Origin: Curtobacterium herbarum
Lineage (GTDB): Bacteria > Actinomycetota > Actinomycetes > Actinomycetales > Microbacteriaceae
Assembly (NCBI RefSeq): GCF_016907335.1
Contig: NZ_JAFBBT010000001.1
Location: 1,364,001-1,428,000 of the forward strand
DNA length: 64,000 bases
Direction of reading: 5' to 3'
Shown: positions 1 through 10,874 of the stretch, piece after piece
How the letters are laid out: each line of letters starts with the position of its first letter
How positions within the stretch are numbered: position 1 is the stretch's first letter
The notes under the pieces: model-generated
What the model was told of the DNA's origin: nothing
Databases searched by the model: none
What the model saw: only the letters and a program-made list of their open reading frames with translations
Made by a program: the position numbers and the translations under genes

Positions 1-1930
<1,930 letters not shown>

Positions 1931-2055
1931 ACACTTTTTTCCTGGCCCCTTGTGGTCAGGGCTCGCGTCCACTTTGTGGTTCCCGACAGACGATCGGGAA
2001 TCAAACTGAATATTCGCTACGGCGGAGCAGTCTGAGACCAGATCTGGTCGATGGT

Positions 2056-2174
2056 GTTCCGGTGGTCATAGCGAGAGGGAAACGCCCGGTCACATTCCGA
2101 ACCCGGAAGCTAAGCCTCTCAGCGCCGATGGTACTGCAAGGGGGACCTTGTGGGAGAGTAGGACGCCGCCGGAC
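2056..2174 (+). rRNA. 5S ribosomal RNA
   Basis: This is a 119-nt 5S gene about 125 bp after the 23S end, in the usual 23S-5S order. The signature ggtggtcatagcgagaggga opens it, followed by cccggtcacattccgaaccc and the terminal gccgccggac, which pairs with the 5' end to form helix I. The ends were set by that pairing. Confidence 0.95.
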
Positions 2175-2186
2175 TTCTTTTCATGG

Positions 2187-2236
2187 AAAGCCCCTGACGG
2201 GTGGAGCATCACGCTCCACCCGTCAGGGGCTTTTCG
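2187..2236 (+). terminator. rRNA operon terminator
   Basis: A perfect 21-bp stem (2187-2207 with 2213-2233) and 5-nt loop is followed by T residues, just 12 nt after the 5S gene. It is a textbook intrinsic terminator for the rRNA operon. Confidence 0.93.
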
Positions 2237-2307
2237 CATTCGGCGTCCGAGGGTCCATCGCGGCCGTCAGCGGTCGGAGCAGGCGCCCGCGGTAGGATCA
2301 GGGCGTC

Positions 2308-3795
2308 ATGACTGCGCTATTCTCCTCTGCCACTGGTTCCGACGTCCGCGTCCGGTTCTGCCCGTCCCCGACCGGCACGCCGCACGTCGGCCTCGTCCGG
2401 ACCGCCCTGTTCAACTGGGCCTACGCCCGCCACACCGGCGGCAAGCTCGTCTTTCGCATCGAGGACACGGACGCTGCCCGAGACAGCGAAGAGTCGTACG
2501 GGCAGATCATCGAGGCGTTGCGCTGGCTCGAGCTGGACTGGGACGAGGGCGTCGAGGTCGGGGGACCGCACGGCCCCTACCGCCAGTCCGAGCGCGCTGA
2601 CGTCTACGCCGACGTCATCGCACAGTTGACGGCGGCCGGACACGTCTACGAGTCCTACGTCACCCCGGAGGAGATGGAAGCGCGCAACGTCGCGAACGGC
2701 CGTGACCCGAAGCAGGGCTACGACAACCACGAGCGGGACCTCAGCGACGCCGAGCGGCAGGCCTTCCGTGACCAGGGCCGCCAGCCGGCGCTGCGCCTCC
2801 GGGTGCCGGACCGCGACCTCAGCTTCCAGGACCTGGTCCGTGGCGAGATCACCTTCCCGCAGGGCTCTTTCCCCGACTTCGTCGTGGTGCGCCCGAACGG
2901 CAAGCCCCTGTACACGTTCACGAACCCGCTCGACGACGCCCTGATGGGGATCACGCACGTCCTGCGCGGCGAGGACCTGCTGTCGTCGACGCCGCGCCAG
3001 ATCGCGCTGTACGGGGCGCTGTACGAGATCGGCCTCGCCGCGTTCATCCCGCAGTTCGGACACCTGCCGTACGTGATGGGGGAGGGCAACAAGAAGCTCT
3101 CGAAGCGTGACCCGGAGTCGAACCTCTTCCACCACCGCGCCAACGGCATGGTGCCCGAGGGCCTGGTCAACTACCTGGCGCTGCTCGGGTGGTCGATCGG
3201 TGCCGACCGCGACGTGTTCTCGATCGACGAGATGGTCGCGGCGTTCGAGGTCACCGACGTGAACCCGAACCCGGCGCGCTTCGACCACAAGAAGGCCGAG
3301 TCGATCAACGGCGACCACATCCGCCTGCTCGACCCCACCGACTTCCGCGGTCGTCTGCGGCCCTACCTGACCGAGTTCCTCGACGAGCCGGCGACGGCGG
3401 AGCAGGAGCGCGTGCTCGAGCTCGCCGCCCCGCTCGTGCAGGAGCGCATGCAGCTGCTCAGCGAGGCACCGGCGATGCTGGGCTTCCTCTTCACCTCGGA
3501 CGACGACCTGGTGGTCGAGGACGACGCGCTCGGTTCCCTCAAGGGCGACCCGGCCCCGGTCCTCCAGGCCGGCATCGCCGCACTCGAGCAGCTCGACGAC
3601 TGGTCGACGGCCGCGATCGAGCAGGTGCTCCGGACGGCACTGATCGACGGGCTCGAGCTGAAGCCGCGGGTGGCGTTCGGGCCGCTGCGGGTCGCGGTCT
3701 CCGGTCGTCGCATCAGCCCCCCGCTGTTCGAGTCGATGGAGATCCTCGGTAAGCAGTCCACGCTCACGCGGCTCCGCTCCCTCGCGGCCCGCTGA
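2308..3795 (+). CDS. gltX: glutamyl-tRNA synthetase
   Basis: This cytoplasmic class I aminoacyl-tRNA synthetase charges tRNA-Glu with glutamate using ATP. The 495-residue length is normal for the family. The N-terminus has [12 protein letters not shown], with the HIGH-type motif as HVGL at residues 26-29, and the KMSKS-type loop is KKLSKRD at 262-268. The ATG at 2308 lies about 70 bp after the rRNA terminator and starts directly before the Rossmann core. A tRNA-Gln gene lies about 1 kb downstream and two tRNA-Glu genes lie further on. In most actinobacteria GluRS also charges tRNA-Gln for later amidation by GatCAB; that is family knowledge and not visible here. Confidence 0.97.
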   Translation: MTALFSSATGSDVRVRFCPSPTGTPHVGLVRTALFNWAYARHTGGKLVFRIEDTDAARDSEESYGQIIEALRWLELDWDEGVEVGGPHGPYRQSERADVYADVIAQLTAAGHVYESYVTPEEMEARNVANGRDPKQGYDNHERDLSDAERQAFRDQGRQPALRLRVPDRDLSFQDLVRGEITFPQGSFPDFVVVRPNGKPLYTFTNPLDDALMGITHVLRGEDLLSSTPRQIALYGALYEIGLAAFIPQFGHLPYVMGEGNKKLSKRDPESNLFHHRANGMVPEGLVNYLALLGWSIGADRDVFSIDEMVAAFEVTDVNPNPARFDHKKAESINGDHIRLLDPTDFRGRLRPYLTEFLDEPATAEQERVLELAAPLVQERMQLLSEAPAMLGFLFTSDDDLVVEDDALGSLKGDPAPVLQAGIAALEQLDDWSTAAIEQVLRTALIDGLELKPRVAFGPLRVAVSGRRISPPLFESMEILGKQSTLTRLRSLAAR

Positions 3796-3800
3796 CGTCC

Positions 3801-4724
3801 ATGGTCGACGTCGTCGTCATCGGTGCGGGCCCCGCGGGGCTCAGCGCTGCCCTGAACCTGGTGCGGGCGAAGCGGACGGTGCTGCTCCTCGACGCGAACC
3901 GGCCGCGGAACGCTGCCACCCTCCGGTCGCACGGCTTCATCACGCGGGACGGCATCTCGCCGCTCGAGCTGCGGAAGCTCGGGCGGGACGAGGTCGCCGC
4001 GTACCCGGAGGCCACGGTCACGCAGGCGGTCGTGGACCGGGTGTGGCAGACGGACGGGGCGTGGAACGTCCACGGGACGTGGCGGGGTGCCGAGGTGTCG
4101 GCGACCGCGCGTGCGGTGGTGATCGCCACGGGCCTCCGGGAGACCTTCCCCGCGCTGCCGTCGCTCCGGGCGTTCTACGGAACCGACGTGCACAGCTGCG
4201 TCGAGTGTGACGGGTACGACAAGGCCGGAGCGCCCCTGGCGTTCATCGGTGAGACCGACGACGTCGTGGACCGCGCACTGCTCGTCGGGTCGTGGACGGA
4301 CGACCTCATCGTCTTCACGAACGGTGTCGCCCGGGTGTCCGACGCGGGACGTGCGCGTCTCGCGGCCGCGGGCATCCGCGTCGACGAGCGACCGGTGGCG
4401 GACCTGGAGGGTGACCGCTCCGGCATGACCGGCGTGCGGCTGGCCGACGGCGACGTGGTGCCGCGGACGGGTGCCTTCGTCCGGCCCGAGTGGCACGCCG
4501 ACCTGGACTGGGTCGACGCGGACCTCGACCGTGACGCGCTGGGCTTCGTCCGGGTGGACCGGCTCGGTCGCTCGAACCTGCCCGGGCTGTACGCGGTCGG
4601 GGACGTCACACCGCCCGGACCCGAGCAACTCATCGTCGCGGCGGGGCACGGTGCGTCGACCGCGGCGGCCGTGCACCGGGACCTCGTCGGTGGTCTCGAA
4701 GACCCGCGGGATGCTGTACAGTAG
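3801..4724 (+). CDS. thioredoxin-reductase-like FAD/NAD(P)-dependent oxidoreductase
   Basis: This 307-residue flavoprotein has the FAD-binding GAGPAG at residues 8-13 and a redox-type CVEC motif at 133-136, where thioredoxin reductases carry CATC. The C-terminal GLYAVGDVTPPG segment is the usual second FAD contact. The size and CxxCD arrangement fit the thioredoxin reductase superfamily, including small actinobacterial TrxB-like enzymes that serve other partners. The ATG lies 5 bp after gltX, so the two are probably co-transcribed. No thioredoxin gene is nearby, so the electron acceptor is unknown. Confidence 0.85.
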   Translation: MVDVVVIGAGPAGLSAALNLVRAKRTVLLLDANRPRNAATLRSHGFITRDGISPLELRKLGRDEVAAYPEATVTQAVVDRVWQTDGAWNVHGTWRGAEVSATARAVVIATGLRETFPALPSLRAFYGTDVHSCVECDGYDKAGAPLAFIGETDDVVDRALLVGSWTDDLIVFTNGVARVSDAGRARLAAAGIRVDERPVADLEGDRSGMTGVRLADGDVVPRTGAFVRPEWHADLDWVDADLDRDALGFVRVDRLGRSNLPGLYAVGDVTPPGPEQLIVAAGHGASTAAAVHRDLVGGLEDPRDAVQ

Positions 4725-4767
4725 TTGATCGTGCCCCGGACAACGGGGTGCAGGGCTGCAAGGCCTT

Positions 4768-4839
4768 TGGGGTATGGTGTAATTGGCAACACAGCGGTTT
4801 CTGGTACCGTCGTTCTTGGTTCGAGTCCAGGTACCCCAG
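4768..4839 (+). tRNA. tRNA-Gln (CUG anticodon)
   Basis: A 72-nt cloverleaf closes with a 7-bp acceptor stem (4768-4774 with 4832-4838). The anticodon loop reads ttCTGgt and the T arm holds ggttcgagtcc. CCA is not encoded. The tRNA is followed at once by a terminator hairpin. Confidence 0.94.
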
Positions 4840-4854
4840 CATCTGAACACCACG

Positions 4855-4884
4855 AAAGCCCCCGGGAAACCGGGGGCTTTCGTT
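4855..4884 (+). terminator. terminator after tRNA-Gln
   Basis: An 11-bp perfect stem (4855-4865 with 4870-4880) with a GAAA-type tetraloop is followed by ttcgtt. It lies 16 nt downstream of the tRNA-Gln gene. Confidence 0.85.
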
Positions 4885-4991
4885 GTTCGCAGGCGCGGTG
4901 GTGCGGCGCTGGGTTATCGTCGGTGCACGAACGCGGCCATCACGCCGCCACGCCCGGACGCCGTCAGGGCACCACACGACCAGGGGGACCC

Positions 4992-5282
4992 ATGATCATC
5001 TTCGGCAGCCGTTCGCGTTCCGCTCTCGTCGGCGTGCTCTTCTTCGCCTGCGCCCTGTGCGGGTCCACCGCTGCGCAGCGCCTGCACCGGCTGCGGACCT
5101 GGTTCACGCTGTTCTTCCTGCCCGTGTTCCCCTTCGGCCACGGTCGGTACGTGCTGCAGTGCGCGTACTGCGGCGGGCAGTCCTCGATGCCGCGCGAGGG
5201 TGCCGAACGGTTCATCGCCGACAGCGAGCGGGCCCAGCAGGCGCACCTGGCGCAGGAGACCCTGCCGCCGAGCGGCGTCTGA
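4992..5282 (+). CDS. small zinc-ribbon domain protein
   Basis: This is a 96-residue protein of the zinc-ribbon family seen widely in actinobacteria; its function is unknown. Two CxxC knuckles are visible, CALC near residues 20-23 and CAYC near 57-60, separated by a hydrophobic stretch with a WFTLFFLPVFPFG segment. The ATG at 4992 follows a gggggacc element and starts just before the first conserved residues. Longer reading frames upstream have no such support. It stands alone between the tRNA-Gln terminator and the ABC transporter region. Confidence 0.75.
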   Translation: MIIFGSRSRSALVGVLFFACALCGSTAAQRLHRLRTWFTLFFLPVFPFGHGRYVLQCAYCGGQSSMPREGAERFIADSERAQQAHLAQETLPPSGV

Positions 5283-5356
5283 GCACCAGCGACCACCGCG
5301 CTGCGGGCTGGACGGCTCGCCACGGCACAGCTCGGTAACGCTCCGGTCACGGTGCG

Positions 5357-5374
5357 CGTGCAACCGGTTGCACG
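5357..5374. promoter_or_regulatory. LacI-type operator palindrome
   Basis: This perfect 18-bp palindrome, CGTGCAACCGGTTGCACG, has the central CG and spacing typical of LacI/PurR-family operators. It sits about 115 bp before the sugar-binding protein gene. The downstream LacI-type regulator at 9093 is the obvious candidate to bind it, by inference from position and motif class. Confidence 0.7.
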
Positions 5375-5489
5375 ACCCCCGTCCGGGGCGTAGCGTCCTC
5401 GCTCAGCAGGCAGCGTCGCCTGCTCCAGTGCAGCGTCGCCGGGCACGGTCCGGCGATGCTCCTGGTGATCTCGATGAGGAGACAACGCT

Positions 5490-6776
5490 GTGAAGAACAC
5501 ACGTGCGAAGGGCCGTGCGGCCTCGATCGCCGGGATCGCGGTCGTCGGCCTGATGCTCGCGAGCTGCTCGAGCGGCAGTTCCGCCTCGGACGACGCGAAG
5601 AGCGGGCAGGACAGCCGCGGACCGATCACCTACGTCCAGGGCAAGGACAACTCGAACGTCGTCCGCCCGCTGATCGCCAAGTGGAACAAGGCACACCCTG
5701 ACGAGAAGGTCACCTTCAAGGAGCAGTCCGACCAGGCCGACCAGCAGCACGACGACCTCGTGCAGCACTTCCAGGCGAAGGACGACAACTACGACGTTGT
5801 GGACGTCGACGTCGTCTGGACCGCCGAGTTCGCCGCGAAGAGCTGGCTGACCCCGCTGACCGGTGACATGAAGATCGACACCTCGAAGCTCCTGCCGTCC
5901 ACGGTGAAGACCGCGACCTACAACGACACGCTCTACGCGGCGCCGCAGACCTCCGACGGCGCGTTGCTCTACTACCGCAAGGACCTCGTCAAGACGCCGC
6001 CCAAGACGTGGGACGACATGATGAGCGACTGCAAGATCGCCAAGGACGCCGGCATCGGCTGCTACGCGGGCCAGTTCGCCAAGTACGAGGGGCTGACCGT
6101 CAACGCGTCCGAGGCCATCAACGGCGCTGGCGGAGCCGTCCTCAACGGCAGCGGCAAGCCGGACGTCGACACCTCCGACGCCAAGGCCGGGCTGCAGAAG
6201 CTCGTCGACGCGTTCCAGGACGGCAACATCCCGAAGGAGGCGATCACCTACCAGGAGGAGCAGGGTCGCCAGGCGTTCGAGGACGGCAAGCTCTTGTTCC
6301 TGCGCAACTGGCCGTACGTGTACAGCCTCGCGAAGACGGACGGCTCGAGCAAGGTGAAGGACACCTTCGGCATCGCCCCGATCCCGGGCGCCGACGGTGT
6401 CGGTGCGTCCACCCTCGGCGGCCACAACGCCGCGATCAGCGTCTACTCGAAGCACAAGGCCACCGCGCACGACTTCCTCGAGTTCCTCATCTCGAACGAC
6501 ACGCAGAAGTTCTTCGCGACGCAGGGGTCGCTCGCCCCGGTCATCGGTGACCTGTACACGGACCAGGAGCTGACGGCGAAGCTGCCGTACCTGCCGACGC
6601 TCCTGAAGTCGATCGAGTCGGCGGAACCGCGTCCGGTCACGCCGTTCTACCCGGCCGTCACGAAGGCGATCCAGGACAACACCTACGCCGCGCTCAAGGG
6701 GTCGAAGTCCGTCGACTCGGCCATGCAGGACATGCAGGCCGCCCTCAAGTCGGCGACCGACGGCGGCGGCAACTGA
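5490..6776 (+). CDS. sugar ABC transporter substrate-binding lipoprotein
   Basis: This is the extracellular solute-binding protein of a CUT1-type carbohydrate importer, 428 residues long. The N-terminus is a lipoprotein signal with lipobox LASC, the acylated Cys being residue 26, so the protein should be tethered to the outer face of the membrane. The C-terminal RPVTPFYPAVTKAIQ segment resembles binding proteins for maltose, trehalose and other alpha-glucosides, but the substrate cannot be fixed from sequence alone. The GTG start follows the strong Shine-Dalgarno gatgaggaga. Two permease genes follow after a large hairpin. Confidence 0.92.
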   Translation: MKNTRAKGRAASIAGIAVVGLMLASCSSGSSASDDAKSGQDSRGPITYVQGKDNSNVVRPLIAKWNKAHPDEKVTFKEQSDQADQQHDDLVQHFQAKDDNYDVVDVDVVWTAEFAAKSWLTPLTGDMKIDTSKLLPSTVKTATYNDTLYAAPQTSDGALLYYRKDLVKTPPKTWDDMMSDCKIAKDAGIGCYAGQFAKYEGLTVNASEAINGAGGAVLNGSGKPDVDTSDAKAGLQKLVDAFQDGNIPKEAITYQEEQGRQAFEDGKLLFLRNWPYVYSLAKTDGSSKVKDTFGIAPIPGADGVGASTLGGHNAAISVYSKHKATAHDFLEFLISNDTQKFFATQGSLAPVIGDLYTDQELTAKLPYLPTLLKSIESAEPRPVTPFYPAVTKAIQDNTYAALKGSKSVDSAMQDMQAALKSATDGGGN

Positions 6777-6803
6777 CACCGCGGGTGGCGGACGCCACCC
6801 GCT

Positions 6804-6843
6804 GACGGGAGGGTCGTGGTCACGCGACCACGACCCTCCCGTC
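6804..6843 (+). terminator. large intercistronic hairpin in the ABC operon
   Basis: An 18-bp perfect stem (6804-6821 with 6826-6843) with a 4-nt loop sits between the binding-protein and permease genes. There is no T tract. Such hairpins commonly lower downstream expression or protect the upstream mRNA, giving more binding protein than permease. Its GACGGGAGG arm is related to the palindrome family at 32872, 41471, 47080 and 57944. A shorter stem (gggtggcg/cgccaccc) lies just before it at 6783-6800. Confidence 0.7.
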
Positions 6844-6883
6844 CTCCCTCTGTGCGTTCCCGACACCGGCAAGGAGGCCGTTC

Positions 6884-7906
6884 GTGTCAGCAGCAACCGA
6901 GATCCCCGCAGCGATCCCCGATCCCCAGGGGATGGAGCCACCGAAGCGTCGCAAGGGCGGGCTCAACGCGGACCACGGCCGGTGGGCCGTGTACCTCATC
7001 GGCCCGACGCTCGTGCTCCTGGCGATCGTCATCGGCTACCCCGTGGTCAGCGCGGTCATCCAGTCGTTCCAGCTCGACCAGGGCCTCGACAAGGCCACCG
7101 GCCTGTTCGTCGAGGGCGGTTTTGCCGGCGTCACGAACTACGTGCACTGGCTCGGCCAGCAGTGCGGCAACGCGGCCTGCCCGCCCGGCAACCTCGGGTC
7201 GCAGTTCTGGACGGCCTTCGGCAACACGCTGTTCTTCACGGTCGTGACCGTGGCACTCGAGACCGTGATCGGGCTCTGGATGGCCATCATCATGAACCGC
7301 AACTTCAGGGGCCGCGCCCTCGTCCGCGCCGCGATCCTCATCCCGTGGGCCATCCCGACCGCCGTCACCGCGAAGCTCTGGTACTTCATCTTCGACGCGA
7401 ACGGCGTGCTCAACCACGTCATCGGCCACCAGGTCCTCTGGTTCTCGGACGAGTGGGCCTCGCGCTTCGCGATCATCATCGCCGACACCTGGAAGACGAC
7501 GCCGTTCATGGCGCTGCTCATCCTGGCCGGGCTGCAGCTGATCCCCGACGAGGTGTACGAGGCCGGCAAGATGGACGGCGCCTCGACCGTGCAGCGCTTC
7601 GTCAACATCACGCTGCCGCTCGTCAAGCCGGCGCTCATGGTCGCGATCCTGTTCCGCGTGCTCGATGCGCTGCGGATCTACGACCTCATCGCGATCATGA
7701 CCGGTGGCGGTGGTGGTTCCGGCAACGCGACCGTCTCGCTGTCCGTGCTGGTCGTCGACCAGATCCGTCAGGGCTTCAACTCCGCCTCGGCACTCTCCAC
7801 CATCACGTTCGTGATCGTCTTCGTCGTCGCGTTCGTCTTCGTCCGGTTCCTCGGCGCGAACGTCGTGCAGACCCAGGCAGCACAGCAGAAGGGCGAACTC
7901 AAGTGA
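6884..7906 (+). CDS. sugar ABC transporter permease (MalF-like)
   Basis: This is a 340-residue integral membrane subunit of the CUT1 importer. The hydrophilic start is followed by about six membrane segments and the cytoplasmic EAA loop, which reads DEVYEAGKMDGASTVQRF near residue 222; this loop docks to the ATPase. The GTG start is preceded by aaggagg at 6871. The stop overlaps the GTG of the second permease, implying coupled translation. Confidence 0.93.
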   Translation: MSAATEIPAAIPDPQGMEPPKRRKGGLNADHGRWAVYLIGPTLVLLAIVIGYPVVSAVIQSFQLDQGLDKATGLFVEGGFAGVTNYVHWLGQQCGNAACPPGNLGSQFWTAFGNTLFFTVVTVALETVIGLWMAIIMNRNFRGRALVRAAILIPWAIPTAVTAKLWYFIFDANGVLNHVIGHQVLWFSDEWASRFAIIIADTWKTTPFMALLILAGLQLIPDEVYEAGKMDGASTVQRFVNITLPLVKPALMVAILFRVLDALRIYDLIAIMTGGGGGSGNATVSLSVLVVDQIRQGFNSASALSTITFVIVFVVAFVFVRFLGANVVQTQAAQQKGELK

Positions 7907-8805
7907 CCCTCGCAGCAGACCGTCTCCGCATCCCCGCCGAACGTGCTGGTGCACGTGGCGAGGTCCGGGTGAAACGCCACGTGGGCCCGACGCTCCGCAC
8001 CGGCATCCAGGCCGCGGTGATCGCCCTGTGGTGCCTCCTGCCCTTCTACTGGATGATCGTCACCTCGTTCCGTGACGTCGGGTACACGTTCGACCCGACG
8101 CCGTTCTTCACCCACGTGACGCTCGACAACTACGCGACCGCGTTCTCGACGGCGCTCGGCAACCACCTCGGGCGCGCACTGCTCAACAGCGTGTTCATCG
8201 GCGCGGTGGTGACGATCATCGCCCTGCTCGTCGGGACGACCGCGGCGTACGCACTGGCCCGGCTCGAGTTCCGCGGCAAGTCCCTCATCGCCGGCGCGAT
8301 CCTCGCCGCGTCGATGTTCCCGGGCGTCGCACTCATCTCGCCGCTGTTCCAGCTGTTCACCGACATCGGGTGGATGGGCTCCTACCAGGCGCTGATCCTG
8401 CCGAGCATCTCGTTCGTGCTGCCGCTGACGGTCTACACGCTGGCGTCGTTCTTCCGCGAGATGCCGTGGGACCTCGAGGAGGCCGCACGCATCGACGGGT
8501 GCACCCGGGTCCAGGCGTTCCGGCGGATCATCCTGCCGCTCGCTGCCCCGGCCGTGTTCACGACCGCGATCCTGGCGTTCATCTCGTCCTGGAACGAGTA
8601 CCTCATCTCGTCCCAGCTCTCGAGCGACGCCACCCAGCCGGTCACGGTCGCCATCGCGTCCTTCGCCGGGTCGCAGCCGCACCAGGAGCCGTACACCGCG
8701 GTGATGGCGGCGGGCACGATCGTCACGATCCCGCTCGTCATCCTGGTGCTCGTGTTCCAGCGACGCATCGTGGCCGGCCTCACCGCCGGCGGCGTGAAGG
8801 GCTGA
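7903..8805 (+). CDS. sugar ABC transporter permease (MalG-like)
   Basis: This second permease has 300 residues. It pairs with the preceding MalF-like protein to form the membrane channel. The EAA loop is visible as DLEEAARIDGCTRVQAF, followed by the usual IILPLAAPAVFTTAIL. The start GTG at 7903 overlaps the upstream stop (GTGA). No ATP-binding subunit follows; many actinobacterial CUT1 systems share a single MsiK-type ATPase encoded elsewhere, which is the likely explanation here. Confidence 0.92.
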   Translation: MTLAADRLRIPAERAGARGEVRVKRHVGPTLRTGIQAAVIALWCLLPFYWMIVTSFRDVGYTFDPTPFFTHVTLDNYATAFSTALGNHLGRALLNSVFIGAVVTIIALLVGTTAAYALARLEFRGKSLIAGAILAASMFPGVALISPLFQLFTDIGWMGSYQALILPSISFVLPLTVYTLASFFREMPWDLEEAARIDGCTRVQAFRRIILPLAAPAVFTTAILAFISSWNEYLISSQLSSDATQPVTVAIASFAGSQPHQEPYTAVMAAGTIVTIPLVILVLVFQRRIVAGLTAGGVKG

Positions 8806-8807
8806 CC

Positions 8808-9071
8808 GTGGCACAGCGCGCACCGCTCCGGCCCACGTCGCGGATCGAGGAGGCGATCGGGTTCGTCGGGTGCTTCGGCCTGCTGTTCTTCGGCGTCACG
8901 GTGTTCTGCGAGCTGACCGGACGGCCGGCACTCGGCTGGGCACTCGCCCTCTTCGGAACCGTCGTCGCGGTCGTCCTGCTGGACCGGTGGCGACGACGGG
9001 TGCTCCGGCGGACGGCGGACGCTGCCCGGACCGACCGCGCGCCGACCGTGACGCGCGTGTCCGGCCGCTGA
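8808..9071 (+). CDS. small membrane protein in the sugar operon
   Basis: This is an 87-residue protein of unknown function. It has two predicted membrane segments, IGFVGCFGLLFFGVTVFCE and LGWALALFGTVVAVVLL, then an Arg-rich cytoplasmic tail (RWRRRVLRR). The GTG start lies 2 bp after the permease stop and the regulator gene follows 21 bp later, so it is part of the importer operon. I recognise no family. It could be an accessory to the transporter or simply a passenger. Confidence 0.65.
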   Translation: MAQRAPLRPTSRIEEAIGFVGCFGLLFFGVTVFCELTGRPALGWALALFGTVVAVVLLDRWRRRVLRRTADAARTDRAPTVTRVSGR

Positions 9072-9092
9072 CGGGCCTCCCGGGAGGACCCC

Positions 9093-10100
9093 GTGGGGAT
9101 CCAGGAGATCGCGCAGGCGACCGGTCTGTCGAAGGCCACCGTCTCGCGGGCGCTCCGCGGCCTGCCGACGGTCGCGCGGCCGACGATCGACCAGGTCCGC
9201 CGGGTCGCCGACGAACTCGGGTACGTCCCGAGTTCGGCGGCGGCCGGCCTGGCCACCGGTCGCCAGCGCGCGGTCGGCGTCGTGGTGCCGGTGATCGACC
9301 GGTGGTTCACCGCCAAGGCCCTGGGCGGGGTCGACGCCGAGCTCCAGGCCGCCGGACACGACCTGGTCCTGTACAACCTCGGCGGCCCCGGCGGTGACCG
9401 ACACCGGGCCTTCCGCCGCACGATGCTGCGCCAGCGGGTCGATGCGCTGGTGCTGCTGTCGCTGGTCCTCGACGAGACCGAGCGACGCGAGCTGCAGGTG
9501 AGCGAGCTGCCGACCGTCGTGATCGGCGGACCGGCCCGCGACCTGCGGAACATCGGTGTCGACGACCACGAGGTCGCGGCCCTGGCGGTCACGCACCTCG
9601 TGGAGCTCGGACACCGCGACGTCGCCTACGTCGGCGGCCAGGACGAAGCCGGGTTCAGCGTGGCCGTGCCGTACCGCCGCCGTGACGGCTTCACCGAGGC
9701 GATGGCCCGCGCCGGGGCGTCGGTCCGCCCGACCTGGTACGCCGACGGTCGCTTCTCGTTCGCCGGCGGCGTCGCGGCGGGCACCGCGTTGCTCGACGTC
9801 GCCGCGCGGGAGCGACCGACCGCGGTCGTCTGCGCCTCCGACGAGATGGCGCTCGGCGTCGTCGTCGCCGCGCACCGGCTCGGGCTCGACGTGCCGCGGG
9901 ACGTCTCCGTCACCGGCGTCGACGGGCACGAGTACGGCGAGGTCCTCGGGCTGACGACCGTCGCGCAGGACCCGGAGGCGCAGGGTCGCGTGGCCGCGCG
10001 GACGGTCGTCCTGGAGGCCCAGGGCGCGTCCCCGGGACCGCTCCCGCCGTCCGCCGCGCGGCTCGTCGTGCGGCGGACGACCGCGCGACCGTCCCGGTGA
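9093..10100 (+). CDS. LacI-family transcriptional regulator
   Basis: This 335-residue repressor starts with the LacI helix-turn-helix (IQEIAQATGLSKATVSRALRG, residues 3-23) and hinge helix, followed by a periplasmic-binding-protein-like effector domain (GVVVPVIDRWF onward). The GTG start has the Shine-Dalgarno gggagga at 9082-9088, which itself lies in the palindrome CCTCCCGGGAGG (9076-9087). As the last regulator of the sugar importer cluster, it probably represses that cluster through the palindrome at 5357. The inducer sugar is unknown. Confidence 0.92.
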   Translation: MGIQEIAQATGLSKATVSRALRGLPTVARPTIDQVRRVADELGYVPSSAAAGLATGRQRAVGVVVPVIDRWFTAKALGGVDAELQAAGHDLVLYNLGGPGGDRHRAFRRTMLRQRVDALVLLSLVLDETERRELQVSELPTVVIGGPARDLRNIGVDDHEVAALAVTHLVELGHRDVAYVGGQDEAGFSVAVPYRRRDGFTEAMARAGASVRPTWYADGRFSFAGGVAAGTALLDVAARERPTAVVCASDEMALGVVVAAHRLGLDVPRDVSVTGVDGHEYGEVLGLTTVAQDPEAQGRVAARTVVLEAQGASPGPLPPSAARLVVRRTTARPSR

Positions 10101-10136
10101 GGTCGGTCCGCCGGCGGCGGGCGTAGCCTCGCCCAC

Positions 10137-10769
10137 ATGCTGGTCACGAAACTCGAGCACGCCTGTCTCGTCGTCGAGCAGGACGGCGACCGCCTGGTCA
10201 TCGACCCCGGCGCCTACACCCGCCCGGTCGAGGCGACGGGCGTCGTCGCCGTCGTCGTCACGCACGAGCACCCCGACCACGGCACGGCCGAGCAACTCAC
10301 ACGGATCCTGGAACGGAACCCCGGCGTCCCGGTCCTCGGCCCGGCCGGGGTCGCGTCGGCGCTGGCCGGGTCGGTCGTCGTGGACGTGGTGACCGACGGC
10401 GACACCCGGACCGTCGGTGCCTTCACCCTGACCTTCCACGGCACGCGGCACCAGCTCATCCACTCGTCGGTGCCGGTCGTCGACAACACCGGGGTGCTCG
10501 TCAACGGCACGCTGTTCCACCCGGGGGACGCCTACATCGACCCGGGGGTGCCCGTCGAGGTGTTCGCGACGCCGGTCGGGGCGCCGTGGTTGAAGATCGG
10601 CGAGCTGATGGACCACCTGGCCGCGGTCGCCCCACACCGGGCGTTCCCGATCCACGAGGCCACGCTGTCCGACATCGGGTTCGTCGGACACACGGACCGG
10701 ATCCGGCAGGCCGTCGAGCCGGCGGGCCAGGTCGTCGTGCTCCGGCCGGGGGAGTCGCTCACGGTCTGA
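10137..10769 (+). CDS. metallo-beta-lactamase-fold hydrolase
   Basis: This is a 210-residue MBL-fold protein. The zinc-binding HxHxDH motif reads HEHPDH at residues 43-48, with further metal-site histidines around FHGTRHQLIH and FPIHEATLSD. It resembles UlaG-like and YtnP-like small soluble hydrolases. The substrate cannot be inferred. It lies 36 bp after the LacI-type gene on the same strand but has its own leader, so whether it belongs to the sugar operon is uncertain. Confidence 0.85.
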   Translation: MLVTKLEHACLVVEQDGDRLVIDPGAYTRPVEATGVVAVVVTHEHPDHGTAEQLTRILERNPGVPVLGPAGVASALAGSVVVDVVTDGDTRTVGAFTLTFHGTRHQLIHSSVPVVDNTGVLVNGTLFHPGDAYIDPGVPVEVFATPVGAPWLKIGELMDHLAAVAPHRAFPIHEATLSDIGFVGHTDRIRQAVEPAGQVVVLRPGESLTV

Positions 10770-10874
10770 GGACCGCGTGCCGAGGCGCATCTCGCGCCGC
10801 CGACACACCGGTGTGGGCGCGGCCGTTTTGGCGCTCGCTGAGACCCTGTGCAATACTTGTCGAGTTGTCGGAAC

